A DNA stretch of 64,000 nucleotides, taken from assembly GCA_019359035.1 (NCBI GenBank), contig JAHHIC010000035.1, forward strand, positions 20,445 through 84,444, in the 5' to 3' direction. Shown here piece by piece: positions 9,334-16,315 of this stretch (position 1 is the stretch's first letter; the number at the start of each line of letters is the position of its first letter). The DNA is from Scytonematopsis contorta HA4267-MV1. Lineage in GTDB: Bacteria; Cyanobacteriota; Cyanobacteriia; Cyanobacteriales; Nostocaceae. Below the pieces are notes generated by a model, which saw nothing but the letters and a program-made list of their open reading frames with translations, was not told the DNA's origin and did not search any database. The position numbers and the translations under genes are program-made.

Positions 9334-9798
9334 ATGATTATAAAAAATGTGTTTCGGACTTTTTTACTATCAAATTTAGTGCTTGCTGGCTTAATGGTAA
9401 CTAACTTTCCAGCTACAGCGGCTAGAGTTAATGCTAATAATGTATCCAATAATTCTTCAAATTCAGGCTTACTATTAGCACAAGTTAACACCAAATTTGT
9501 ACGAGAAGCCGACCAACATATAGAAAATGCGTTAAATTCAATGAACGCAGCCGCAGAATCGAAAAATGGTTCCCATGCAATTAAATCTTTTACTGCTGCA
9601 TTAGATTATTTTGAGAAAGCTTCAAAGTCATTAAAAAAAGCTGGAATGCATGATTCTGCAGAAAAAATGGACAAATGTATTCAAGCTTTAGGTGCAGCGA
9701 TTGATACAGCATCCGAGGAAGAAGGAGATAAGTTAGTTGATACAGCAGTTAAATATCTTGAGGAAATAGCTGTTGATATAGAAAAAGCCCTAATCTAA
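9334..9798 (+). CDS. Small exported helical protein, function unknown
   Basis: The protein has 154 residues. A signal peptide is clear (residues 1-29, hydrophobic core then ATAA). The mature part is alpha-helical and rich in Ala/Lys/Glu, with a repeated helix pattern (FTAALDYFEKASKSLKKAG) that suggests a small helical bundle in the periplasm. I recognise no family. An inverted repeat TTGACA (9223-9228) / TGTCAA (9244-9249) lies about 85 bases upstream and could be an operator or part of the promoter. A five-copy tandem repeat begins at its stop codon. Confidence 0.6.
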   Translation: MIIKNVFRTFLLSNLVLAGLMVTNFPATAARVNANNVSNNSSNSGLLLAQVNTKFVREADQHIENALNSMNAAAESKNGSHAIKSFTAALDYFEKASKSLKKAGMHDSAEKMDKCIQALGAAIDTASEEEGDKLVDTAVKYLEEIAVDIEKALI

Positions 9799-10021
9799 AA
9801 ACGTCACATAATGTAGAGACGCGATTAATCGCGTCTTAATCCAAAAACGTCACATAATGTAGAGACGCGATTAATCGCGTCTTAATCCAAAAACGTCACA
9901 TAATGTAGAGACGCGATTAATCGCGTCTTAATCCAAAAACGTCACATAATGTAGAGACGCGATTAATCGCGTCTTAATCTAAAAACGTCACATAATGTAG
10001 AGACGCGATTAATCGCGTCTC
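9795..10021. repeat. 46-bp tandem repeat, five copies
   Basis: Four complete 46-base units start at 9795, 9841, 9887 and 9933, and a partial fifth starts at 9979. Each contains the perfect 18-base palindrome GACGCGATTAATCGCGTC. The units are almost identical, which points to recent expansion or homogenisation. The array fills the space between the convergent ends of the small exported protein gene and aroF. Confidence 0.92.
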
Positions 10022-10052
10022 TACAATCGTGGTTTCGCGTAAAATTTACTGA

Positions 10053-10925
10053 CTATGCAACTAAAGGAATGGGGGTCGGAATATTACCAACCCCCATTTC
10101 TTCTGCAATAATTCGTCCAACTGCTACTGCTATAGGTTTTAAACTATCTACCAATGTGACGATATCTTCTAAAGATAGTGCTTGTCTGGCATCAGATACC
10201 GACTGTTCTGGTTGCGGGTGACATTCAATAATCAAGCCGTCTGCACCACAAGCTACGGCCGCTCTTGACATTGAGGCTACTAGTTCCCGCTTACCAACTG
10301 CATGAGATGGGTCTACAATCACTGGTAGATGGGTTATTTGCTTTAGTGCAGCCACTGCGGCTAAATCCAATACGTTGCGGGTGTAATTATCGAAGCTGCG
10401 GATACCTCGTTCGCACAACACAACATTTGGATTTCCATGACTTAAAATATATTCAGCAGCCATGACAAACTCTTCAATTGTTGCTGCTAAGCCACGTTTA
10501 AGTAATATTGGTTTACCTGCACTTCCTAATGCTTTCAACAAATCAAAGTTTTGCATATTGCGGCTACCTACTTGCAGCATATCAACATGCTCCGCTATGA
10601 CTTCTATTTGAGAAATACACATTACCTCTGTGACGACTGGCATGTTGTAACGCTGTCGAACTTGTTTTAAAACTTTCAGTCCAATTTCTCCCGTTCCTTG
10701 GAAAGCGTAAGGTGAAGTTCTAGGTTTGTAGACTCCACCACGCAAGGCTTGTATGGGAGTTTTGTAAAGTTTTTTGGCTACCGTCTCCATTTGTTCGGCA
10801 CTTTCCACCGCACAAGGACCAGCGATAATTACTAGCTCTTTGCCACCGAAGGCTACTGTTTCAGAAATTTCAACGATTGTTTGATGATTTGCATGGGTTT
10901 GTCCGACTAGTTTGGCGTTTATCAT
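10053..10925 (-). CDS. aroF: 3-deoxy-7-phosphoheptulonate synthase (DAHP synthase, type I-beta)
   Basis: The protein has 290 residues. It condenses phosphoenolpyruvate and erythrose 4-phosphate, the first step of the shikimate pathway to Phe, Tyr and Trp. Visible motifs are IAGPCAVES near residue 34, KPRTSPYAFQG near residue 67, QVGSRNMQNFDLL near residue 118 and DPSHAVGKRE near residue 205, all typical of the AroF/KDO8P-synthase-like class. AAAGGAG precedes the ATG. The 350 bases upstream hold two aromatic-rich leader peptides and two terminator/antiterminator switches, so expression is most likely controlled by attenuation. Confidence 0.95.
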   Translation of the reverse strand: MINAKLVGQTHANHQTIVEISETVAFGGKELVIIAGPCAVESAEQMETVAKKLYKTPIQALRGGVYKPRTSPYAFQGTGEIGLKVLKQVRQRYNMPVVTEVMCISQIEVIAEHVDMLQVGSRNMQNFDLLKALGSAGKPILLKRGLAATIEEFVMAAEYILSHGNPNVVLCERGIRSFDNYTRNVLDLAAVAALKQITHLPVIVDPSHAVGKRELVASMSRAAVACGADGLIIECHPQPEQSVSDARQALSLEDIVTLVDSLKPIAVAVGRIIAEEMGVGNIPTPIPLVA

Positions 10926-10997
10926 GGTTCGATTCTCCTTTAATTTTGGATTTTGGATTTTAGATTTTTGATTTTTGATTTTCGGTAAGACTTCCCA

Positions 10998-11078
10998 ACA
11001 AAAAACCCGGAACTTTGTTTTTGAGTTCCGGGTTCGTCAGTGTTGGTTTTTAGCCATGACGGTATTTACCCAGAACTC
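10998..11078 (-). promoter_or_regulatory. aroF: aroF attenuator 2: antiterminator and terminator
   Basis: Terminator: arms at 11004-11014 and 11024-11034 are an 11-base perfect inverted repeat (AACCCGGAACT with AGTTCCGGGTT), followed in the minus-strand transcript by a U-rich tract at 10998-11003. Antiterminator: 11068-11078, inside leader peptide 2, pairs with 11023-11033 over 11 positions with one G-U wobble, and so takes the first arm of the terminator. The two structures cannot coexist. A ribosome stalled on the aromatic codons would leave 11068-11078 free and favour read-through into aroF; one reaching the stop codon would cover it and favour termination. Confidence 0.85.
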
Positions 11079-11131
11079 CCTTGGGACCACCAAAAGTAAA
11101 AACCATAAAACCAACTACTGAAATGTGTCAT
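11066..11131 (-). CDS. Aromatic leader peptide 2 of the aroF attenuator
   Basis: A 21-codon frame (ATG at 11131, TAA at 11066-11068) in which nine residues are aromatic: F4, W7, F8, Y9, F11, Y12, F13, W14 and W15. The 3' end of the frame (bases 11068-11078) can pair with the left arm of the following terminator. Such density of codons for the end products of the downstream pathway is the mark of a ribosome-stalling leader peptide. The Shine-Dalgarno signal is weak. It is too short to be a structural protein, and its role is inferred from composition and placement. Confidence 0.85.
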   Translation of the reverse strand: MTHFSSWFYGFYFWWSQGSSG

Positions 11132-11156
11132 GACGATTAATTATCCGAATAACCTT

Positions 11157-11240
11157 AAAAAACAAAAACCGCAGAGTTTGCTCTCTGCGGTTCACTGGGC
11201 GATTTCCAATCGGAAATTTGACTCACTCCCAGTGAACCGC
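11157..11240 (-). promoter_or_regulatory. aroF: aroF attenuator 1: antiterminator and terminator
   Basis: Antiterminator: GCGGTTCACTGGG in the transcript (11228-11240) pairs perfectly over 13 bases with 11187-11199. Terminator: 11183-11191 pairs perfectly over 9 bases with 11168-11176, followed by a U-rich tract (11157-11167). The shared bases 11187-11191 make the two folds mutually exclusive. The upstream antiterminator arm is built from the last codons of leader peptide 1. Leader peptide, switch and U-tract lie about 150 bases ahead of a second, similar unit. Confidence 0.85.
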
Positions 11241-11282
11241 CTTAAACCAATAAAAATAAAATTTGCTGCTTCTGCTAAACAT
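11223..11282 (-). CDS. Aromatic leader peptide 1 of the aroF attenuator
   Basis: A 19-codon frame (ATG at 11282, TGA at 11223-11225) encoding MFSRSSKFYFYWFKAVHWE. Eight of the 19 residues are aromatic, six of them consecutive (F8 to F13). Its last codons form the left arm of an antiterminator (bases 11228-11240). A weak AAGAGA lies about 8 bases before the ATG. It is the first translated unit of the aroF leader and appears to be a stalling peptide like leader peptide 2 but unrelated in sequence outside the aromatic run. Confidence 0.83.
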   Translation of the reverse strand: MFSRSSKFYFYWFKAVHWE

Positions 11283-11609
11283 ATTGAAAATCTCTTGAGT
11301 ACTTGCTGAAAGTTTGTTAAACTGATGGTTTACTGGAAACTTTTACTAGAAAAGTATATATATACATTTCTATACCAGTTAGGGTAACAAAGATTGTTTA
11401 AATCGTCAACACCCTCACAAAACTAAAAAAAAGAGGTATAATTTTGGCAATTTTGTCCTTAAAAACTTGTTTCCGCTTCAAAAAGAAAATCTTTACAATT
11501 ATTTAGAAGTCTGCTTGGGCAATAAGAAGTAAAAATGTAAAAAGAAGTTTATCTACCCCTTAACCCTTTTACGTCGTAATCAAACCAGTCCAGCACTTAC
11601 GTTTAACTG
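11283..11609. other. Divergent promoter region of the aroF leader and the zinc-ribbon membrane gene
   Basis: A 327-base AT-rich stretch without a gene. A run of alternating TA lies at about 11355-11363. I see candidate AT-rich -10 elements on both strands but no convincing full sigma-70 promoter. It must hold the start sites of both divergent transcription units. Confidence 0.4.
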
Positions 11610-12140
11610 ATGAAATTTTTACAAACATCTGATTTTAGTATGCCAAGTACGAAAATCTTAACTACATCATTAGAGTATCATGGAGCCTATCCTTGTCCGG
11701 TTTGTCATGTAGGCAAAATTAGTCAGATGCCGATGATGGAAGCTATGGCTTGTGATTTTTGTCACCAAATTTTTACAGTTGATATCGAAAAACAACAACT
11801 GCAAATGCCGGCACGAGAACCTGCTTTAGTTTGGCGTTGGAATGGTTTTGATTGGACTGAAGCTCAGTTAGAAGGTGTGGAACTGGGGTGGGGCTATTTG
11901 TGTGGAGCAATAGCTTTTATACTTCTTCCTACTGTTGTAATTGGTATTGTTGCTTATAGTTTTCCACCAACAACTGGTAATTTATTTTCCTGGATTCCTT
12001 ATCTTTGGACTTGTTTAACCTTTTTGTCTCATTTGTCGATTATTGTTTGGCTTTTAATTGAAATTTATCAAATTCCAATTTTCGCTTATATCCGAGCTAT
12101 CGTCAGGCTAAAAGATAGATTCCAAAGAAGACGACGATAA
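11610..12140 (+). CDS. Zinc-ribbon protein with two membrane segments, function unknown
   Basis: The protein has 176 residues (166 if the second ATG at 11640 is used). An N-terminal CPVCHVGK...CDFCHQIF pattern (residues about 29-54) is a treble-clef or zinc-ribbon-like pair of CxxC motifs. Two hydrophobic segments follow at about residues 98-118 and 132-154, then a basic C-terminal tail (RFQRRRR). The layout implies a cytoplasmic metal-binding head on a membrane anchor. I recognise no characterised family; similar conserved hypothetical proteins occur in cyanobacteria. Confidence 0.6.
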   Translation: MKFLQTSDFSMPSTKILTTSLEYHGAYPCPVCHVGKISQMPMMEAMACDFCHQIFTVDIEKQQLQMPAREPALVWRWNGFDWTEAQLEGVELGWGYLCGAIAFILLPTVVIGIVAYSFPPTTGNLFSWIPYLWTCLTFLSHLSIIVWLLIEIYQIPIFAYIRAIVRLKDRFQRRRR

Positions 12141-12145
12141 TCTTT

Positions 12146-12358
12146 GTAGGTTGGGTTGAGGCACGAACGCGAGTGCGTCCGATAAAGGATAACCCAACAA
12201 ATCTTTGTAAATGCTGGGTCAACTCCTTGTAAATGTTGGGTCAACTCCTTGTAAATGTTGGGTTTAGCGCTCCGCTCCACTTCGTGTAAGCGCTCCGCTC
12301 CACTGCGTGAACGCGCCAGCGTCCGCTTACGGATACGCAAAGCCTCAACCCAACCTAC
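12146..12358. mobile_element. MITE-like element with 17-bp perfect terminal inverted repeats
   Basis: GTAGGTTGGGTTGAGGC (12146-12162) is repeated exactly, inverted, at 12342-12358. The 213-base element codes for nothing convincing. Its interior has about three tandem copies of an ACTCCTTGTAAATGTTGGGTC-like unit and a GCGCTCCGCTCCACT repeat. A single truncated arm of the same family lies at about 5139-5154. This looks like a non-autonomous miniature element; no transposase that could mobilise it is in the window. Confidence 0.65.
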
Positions 12359-12854
12359 TGACCCATAGGTCAAATCCGTCGTCACCTATAGAAATATTGT
12401 TTATAATTGCTTTTTTGCTACAGAATACTCTCTGTACTTTAGTCTCATAAACTTTTGTAAACAAAGTTACCAACGAAAATTGTTACAATAATTAATAAGA
12501 CATACATAGGGAGTAAATAGGCAAAAGTACCTGATATAAAGGGCAGCTTTTTTCTAGAGTAATCTAATACTGTTCCATTTGGCAGTAGTGTGTATTAAGA
12601 GAGAATCACTAGTATATATATAAAATTTCGCTTCCCAGTGGTAGTTGAGTTCAGTTTACTACTGCTTAGGAGAGATTTTTTGCCAATAAGGTTGTGTGAG
12701 GTGCTAATACTTTAATAAATATTACGGTTTAAATGTCATTAAATATGACGATTTACTGAATTTTATTAGGCAAGTGCAAGATTTGAACGAAAATTTGGTC
12801 AGTGGACTGTTTAGATAACGAATAATTCAATTTGGTTAGTATATCTTTAGTTTT
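12359..12854. other. Long intergenic region upstream of the J-domain gene
   Basis: A 496-base AT-rich stretch with no reading frame I would call a gene. It contains a small hairpin of the form GTCAT-TAAAT-ATGAC near 12736-12750 and probably a long 5' leader or promoter for the downstream gene. I recognise no known RNA family in it. Confidence 0.35.
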
Positions 12855-13982
12855 ATGAGCGAGCTGGAGCGTTATTATCGAGTTTTAGAATTGGAGCCAG
12901 GAGCGACACTTGAAGAAGTTAACCAGGCTTACAAAGATTTGGCTTTTATTTGGCACCCAGACCGCATTCCCCTAGAGAATCAGCGATTACAGCAAAAAGC
13001 GCAAAGAAAGCTACAAGAAATAAACGAAGCTCGCGAAAAATTGCGCTCGCACAAAACGAAGTTTACTAGACCCACGGTTAACGGGTCGTCTCAAACTAGA
13101 AAGCCAGCCCAAAAAAGTTATTATCAACCAAAGTCTTACTACACTTACACTCAGTCAGAATCCGATACCTACACTCAGTCAAAACATCGTAACGACACTG
13201 AACCTCAGCCTCAGCCAAATACTTATAGTCGGTCGCATTACGACTCTAGTTACACTTCACAAAAGTCTAACTCTAGTCATAATTCTTCAAAATCTGAGTC
13301 TAGCTATAGTCCACCAAAATCTGAGTCTAGCTATAGTCCACCAAAATCTGAGTCTAGCTATAGTCCACCAAAATCTGAGTCTAGCTATAGCCCACCAAAA
13401 TCTGAGTCTAGCTATAGTCCACCAAAATCTGAGTCTAGCTATAGTCCACCAAAATCTGAGTCTAGCTATAGTCCACCAAAATCTGAGTCTAGCTATAGTC
13501 CATCAAAACCTGAGTCTAGCTATAGTCCATCAAAACCTGAGTCTAGCTATAGTCCACCACAGTACGACTCCAGTTATACTTCGTCGAGTTCTAACACTTA
13601 TACTCGACCACAGCAAAATTCGGACTTAAGCGGAAAAGACTTTAGTAATGCCAATTTTAAGGGCAAAGATTTATCCAGCCGAAATTTGAGTCACGCTAAC
13701 TTAAGCGGTACTAATCTCAGCGATACTTTTATGCACAAAGCCAATCTTCAGGGTGCTAATTTGTCCGACGCTAATTTGTTTAGAGCAAATTTACTATTAG
13801 CCGACTTGAGAGAAGCTAATTTGCGTGGTGCTAATTTAATCGGAGCTGACCTGAGTGGTGCTGATTTACGCGGTGCTGACCTGACTGGTGCAAGAGTTCG
13901 TTCGGGCGATCGCCTTTTAGTAAAATTAGTGGGAGCGAAATTGAGTGGTGCGATTATGCCCGATGGTACACTTTATGCCTAG
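12855..13982 (+). CDS. J-domain protein with Ser/Pro repeat linker and pentapeptide-repeat domain
   Basis: The protein has 375 residues. Residues 1-65 are a J domain with the HPD tripeptide (IWHPDRIP), which stimulates Hsp70 ATPases. Residues about 85-255 are low-complexity Ser/Tyr/Pro/Gln, containing about ten near-identical nine-residue repeats (SSYSPPKSE) encoded by a 27-base DNA repeat at about 13287-13560. Residues about 258-370 are pentapeptide repeats (A[N/D]LxG), forming a right-handed quadrilateral beta-helix. Likely a DnaK co-chaperone with a protein-binding tail. The repeat number is likely to vary between strains. A HIP1 octamer lies at 13906-13913 inside the gene. Confidence 0.85.
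   Translation: MSELERYYRVLELEPGATLEEVNQAYKDLAFIWHPDRIPLENQRLQQKAQRKLQEINEAREKLRSHKTKFTRPTVNGSSQTRKPAQKSYYQPKSYYTYTQSESDTYTQSKHRNDTEPQPQPNTYSRSHYDSSYTSQKSNSSHNSSKSESSYSPPKSESSYSPPKSESSYSPPKSESSYSPPKSESSYSPPKSESSYSPPKSESSYSPPKSESSYSPSKPESSYSPSKPESSYSPPQYDSSYTSSSSNTYTRPQQNSDLSGKDFSNANFKGKDLSSRNLSHANLSGTNLSDTFMHKANLQGANLSDANLFRANLLLADLREANLRGANLIGADLSGADLRGADLTGARVRSGDRLLVKLVGAKLSGAIMPDGTLYA
13287..13560 (+). repeat. 27-bp in-frame coding repeat, about ten copies
   Basis: The unit encodes SSYSPPKSE. Most copies are identical at the DNA level, with the last two or three changed to SPSKPE and SPPQYD. The uniformity suggests slippage or unequal recombination in recent history. Confidence 0.9.
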
Positions 13983-14036
13983 ACGGGCACTGAATATGGG
14001 AAACTGAGAAATGGTGCCTAGAAATTAAGAGGAACA

Positions 14037-14522
14037 ATGAGTATTACAGTCTCTGACATTAAGGTAAAAACTATCAAAGGTGATGAAAGGAAGCTTTCTG
14101 AATACTTGGGTAGCGTATTGTTAATTGTGAACGTGGCTTCTTACTGTGGTTACACGGGACAATATGAATCCTTGGAAAAGTTGAACCAAAAGTATGGGGA
14201 CAAGGGATTAAAGGTGTTAGGTTTCCCCTGTAATGATTTTGGGGCACAGGAACCAGGAACTAATGAAGAAATTATGCAATTTTGCGACCGTAGCTATGGT
14301 GTAAGCTTTGAGATGTTTGACAAAGTTCATGCGAAAGGCTTTGAACAACATCCTCTTTACGCAGCATTAACCAAAGCAGTAGAGCCAACAGGAGATGTAG
14401 CTTGGAATTTTGAGAAATTTATCGTCAATAAAAAAGGTGAGGTCGTAGCTCGATTTAAGAGTAGTGTTAGACCAGACTCATCGGAAATTATTGCCGTTAT
14501 TGAAGCTGAGTTAGCTAAATAA
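14037..14522 (+). CDS. Glutathione peroxidase (thioredoxin/glutathione-dependent, Cys type)
   Basis: The protein has 161 residues. It carries the three family signatures: NVASYCGYTGQYESL with the peroxidatic cysteine near residue 38, FPCNDFGAQEPGT near residue 62, and WNFEKFIVNKKGEVVARF near the C-terminus, giving the Cys-Gln-Trp catalytic set. Cys replaces selenocysteine, as usual in bacteria. It reduces lipid or hydrogen peroxides in the cytoplasm. It begins 54 bases after the J-domain gene, with GAGGAAC before the ATG. Confidence 0.93.
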   Translation: MSITVSDIKVKTIKGDERKLSEYLGSVLLIVNVASYCGYTGQYESLEKLNQKYGDKGLKVLGFPCNDFGAQEPGTNEEIMQFCDRSYGVSFEMFDKVHAKGFEQHPLYAALTKAVEPTGDVAWNFEKFIVNKKGEVVARFKSSVRPDSSEIIAVIEAELAK

Positions 14523-14524
14523 TG

Positions 14525-14599
14525 ATAACTGTTGACTGTTGACTGTTGACTGTTGGCTTTTGGCTGTTAACTGTTGGCTGTTAACTGTTAACTGTTAAC
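14525..14599. repeat. Heptamer array CTGTTGA / CTGTTAA
   Basis: About ten tandem heptamers related to TGACTGT and TAACTGT fill the gap between the glutathione peroxidase and epimerase genes. The same family, or its complement, recurs at 42361-42431 and 52233-52497. Confidence 0.8.
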
Positions 14600-14617
14600 T
14601 AAATAAATAACAAATTT

Positions 14618-15439
14618 ATGGATATTGCAATCATCGGGTGTGGATACGTGGGGCTTGCTGCTGCTAAATTTTGGCAACAAAAGATGACTATAATGGTCAC
14701 AGCAACAACAACAACCCCAGAACGTTTATTTGATTTAAAAACAGTAGTTCAAAAGGTAGAAGTTGTTCGAGGGGATGATGCATCAGGTTTAAAAAAAGTT
14801 CTCAAAGGTCAAGATATTATACTTTTGAGTATTGGTCGAAAACGCAACAGTTCTTATCAAGAAACTTATTTAGACACAGCTAAAACTTTTGTTGATGTCC
14901 TAAAAAATTCCTCCGTAAAGCAAGTGATTTACACGAGTAGTTGTTCTGTTTATGGGAATCAGAATGGAGCTTTGGTAAATGAAGAAACTGCTGTGACACC
15001 GATTAGCGAGGGTGAAGAAATTCTGAAGCAAACAGAAGATGTGTTACTTGCTGCTGCAAATAAAGACTTACAGGTTTGTATTTTACGTTTAGGAGGAATT
15101 TATGGTCCAGATAGAGAATTACTGAAAATTTATAGTCGAGTTGCGGGTACAACTTTGCCTGGGGATGGTAATGAACCAGCTAATTGGATTCATCTAGATG
15201 ATATCGTTGGAGCGGTGGAGTTTGCTAGATTGCATCGACTACAAGGAATTTACAATGTTGTGAATGATGCAAATTTATTGAGAAGAGAAATTATTGATAA
15301 AGTATGTGAAACCCATCATTTGCCTAAAGTAACATGGGACTCTTCCCAACAAAGTACCCGCTTGTTTAATGCAAAAGTTTCTAATCAGAAAATCAAAGAT
15401 GCAGGATTTAAATTGATTCGTCCAGAAATGATTTTTTAG
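14618..15439 (+). CDS. NAD-dependent epimerase/dehydratase family (SDR) protein
   Basis: The protein has 273 residues. An N-terminal Rossmann motif GCGYVGLAA, the strand VIYTSSCSVYGNQNG with the SDR active-site Ser and a Tyr, and the later LRLGGIYGPDRELL mark an extended SDR of the sugar epimerase type. The motif between the active-site Ser and the expected YxxxK is unusual: after VYGN the usual second Tyr-Lys pair is not obvious, so catalysis is uncertain. Substrate unknown; no sugar-pathway neighbours. Confidence 0.75.
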   Translation: MDIAIIGCGYVGLAAAKFWQQKMTIMVTATTTTPERLFDLKTVVQKVEVVRGDDASGLKKVLKGQDIILLSIGRKRNSSYQETYLDTAKTFVDVLKNSSVKQVIYTSSCSVYGNQNGALVNEETAVTPISEGEEILKQTEDVLLAAANKDLQVCILRLGGIYGPDRELLKIYSRVAGTTLPGDGNEPANWIHLDDIVGAVEFARLHRLQGIYNVVNDANLLRREIIDKVCETHHLPKVTWDSSQQSTRLFNAKVSNQKIKDAGFKLIRPEMIF

Positions 15440-15473
15440 AAGAAATACCTCTTTGTTTTATGATTACCCTGGC

Positions 15474-15532
15474 TAATTGGTAATTGGTAATTGGTAATTG
15501 GTAATTGGTAATTGGTAATTGGTAATTGGTAA
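15474..15532. repeat. Heptamer array TAATTGG, about eight copies
   Basis: A perfect tandem run of TAATTGG downstream of the epimerase gene, identical in unit to the array at 5797-5828. Confidence 0.85.
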
Positions 15533-15641
15533 TAGAAGAATGGCTAATGCAAACCTAAAAACTCCCAATAAGTTAAACTAGATATGTATCATCAGCGTAT
15601 TTGCTGGTAATTTAGATTACTTTCGTGGGATACTCATATCT

Positions 15642-16160
15642 ATGGACGCGATTTATATTCCGCAACTGACCAAAGCTCCTGAGCATACAGAAGAGATTGA
15701 AGTAAAAGAGTTTCTTCCTGGTCTAGAGACTTTGACCCCTATTCGTGGTCATATCCGCGTCCAGCACTGCGGTAATTACTTGGAAGTATCTGCTCAGGTA
15801 GAAGCAATTGTTACTTTGACTTGTTACCGTTGTTTGCAACAGTATAATCATCGCTTACGAGTTGCTCCCAAAGAAGTTATTTGGTTGGATGCAAAGGCAA
15901 ATTTTGTGGATGACCTCCCTTTGGAGAGAGAAGTCTTGATGGATGATTTGGTCGAAAGTCTTCCACCGGATGGATATTTTAGCCCCGGTGAATGGCTTTA
16001 TGAACAAATGTGTTTGGAAATTCCTCAACGTCAACTTTGCAATAGTAAGTGCGAGGGTATTGATTTAAATGCTGTTGAATCCGATTCTCCTTCAACTTCT
16101 ACAGCACAAGATAAACGTTGGGCTTCGTTAGAAGCTCTAAAAAATAAACTTTCTAGTTAA
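15642..16160 (+). CDS. DUF177 / YceD family protein
   Basis: The protein has 172 residues. Two CxxC pairs (TLTCYRCLQQY near residue 66, QLCNSKCEGI near residue 130) and the conserved order around them match the YceD/DUF177 family, whose members are linked to ribosomal protein bL32 and 23S rRNA processing in other bacteria. The rpmF gene usually found beside it in proteobacteria is not present here. The last 25 residues are Ser/Thr-rich and then helical. It stands alone on the plus strand. Confidence 0.85.
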   Translation: MDAIYIPQLTKAPEHTEEIEVKEFLPGLETLTPIRGHIRVQHCGNYLEVSAQVEAIVTLTCYRCLQQYNHRLRVAPKEVIWLDAKANFVDDLPLEREVLMDDLVESLPPDGYFSPGEWLYEQMCLEIPQRQLCNSKCEGIDLNAVESDSPSTSTAQDKRWASLEALKNKLSS

Positions 16161-16176
16161 TTGCTACTCTATTATT

Positions 16177-16200
16177 GTGGGGTGGGCATCCCTGCCCGCC
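16177..16200. repeat. Dispersed hairpin TGGGCATCCCTGCCCGCC
   Basis: First of several copies of a 24-base imperfect hairpin (others at 20217-20241, 22550-22573, 33977-34002 inverted, 41859-41994 in tandem). The GGGCA/TGCCC arms enclose a short loop. All copies are intergenic. Confidence 0.75.
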
Positions 16201-16315
16201 CATTGTCATGCCATACCTGTCATGCTATGCCTACTATACCCGCTATACCGACCATACCTAAAAATGCATAAGTAACATTTAAAATACTTTATAGAAGCAT
16301 TAGGGGAGATTCTTT

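Noticed and set aside
9795..10021. Possible CRISPR array (46-base periodic repeats)
   Set aside because: The whole 46-base unit is conserved, with no unique spacers.
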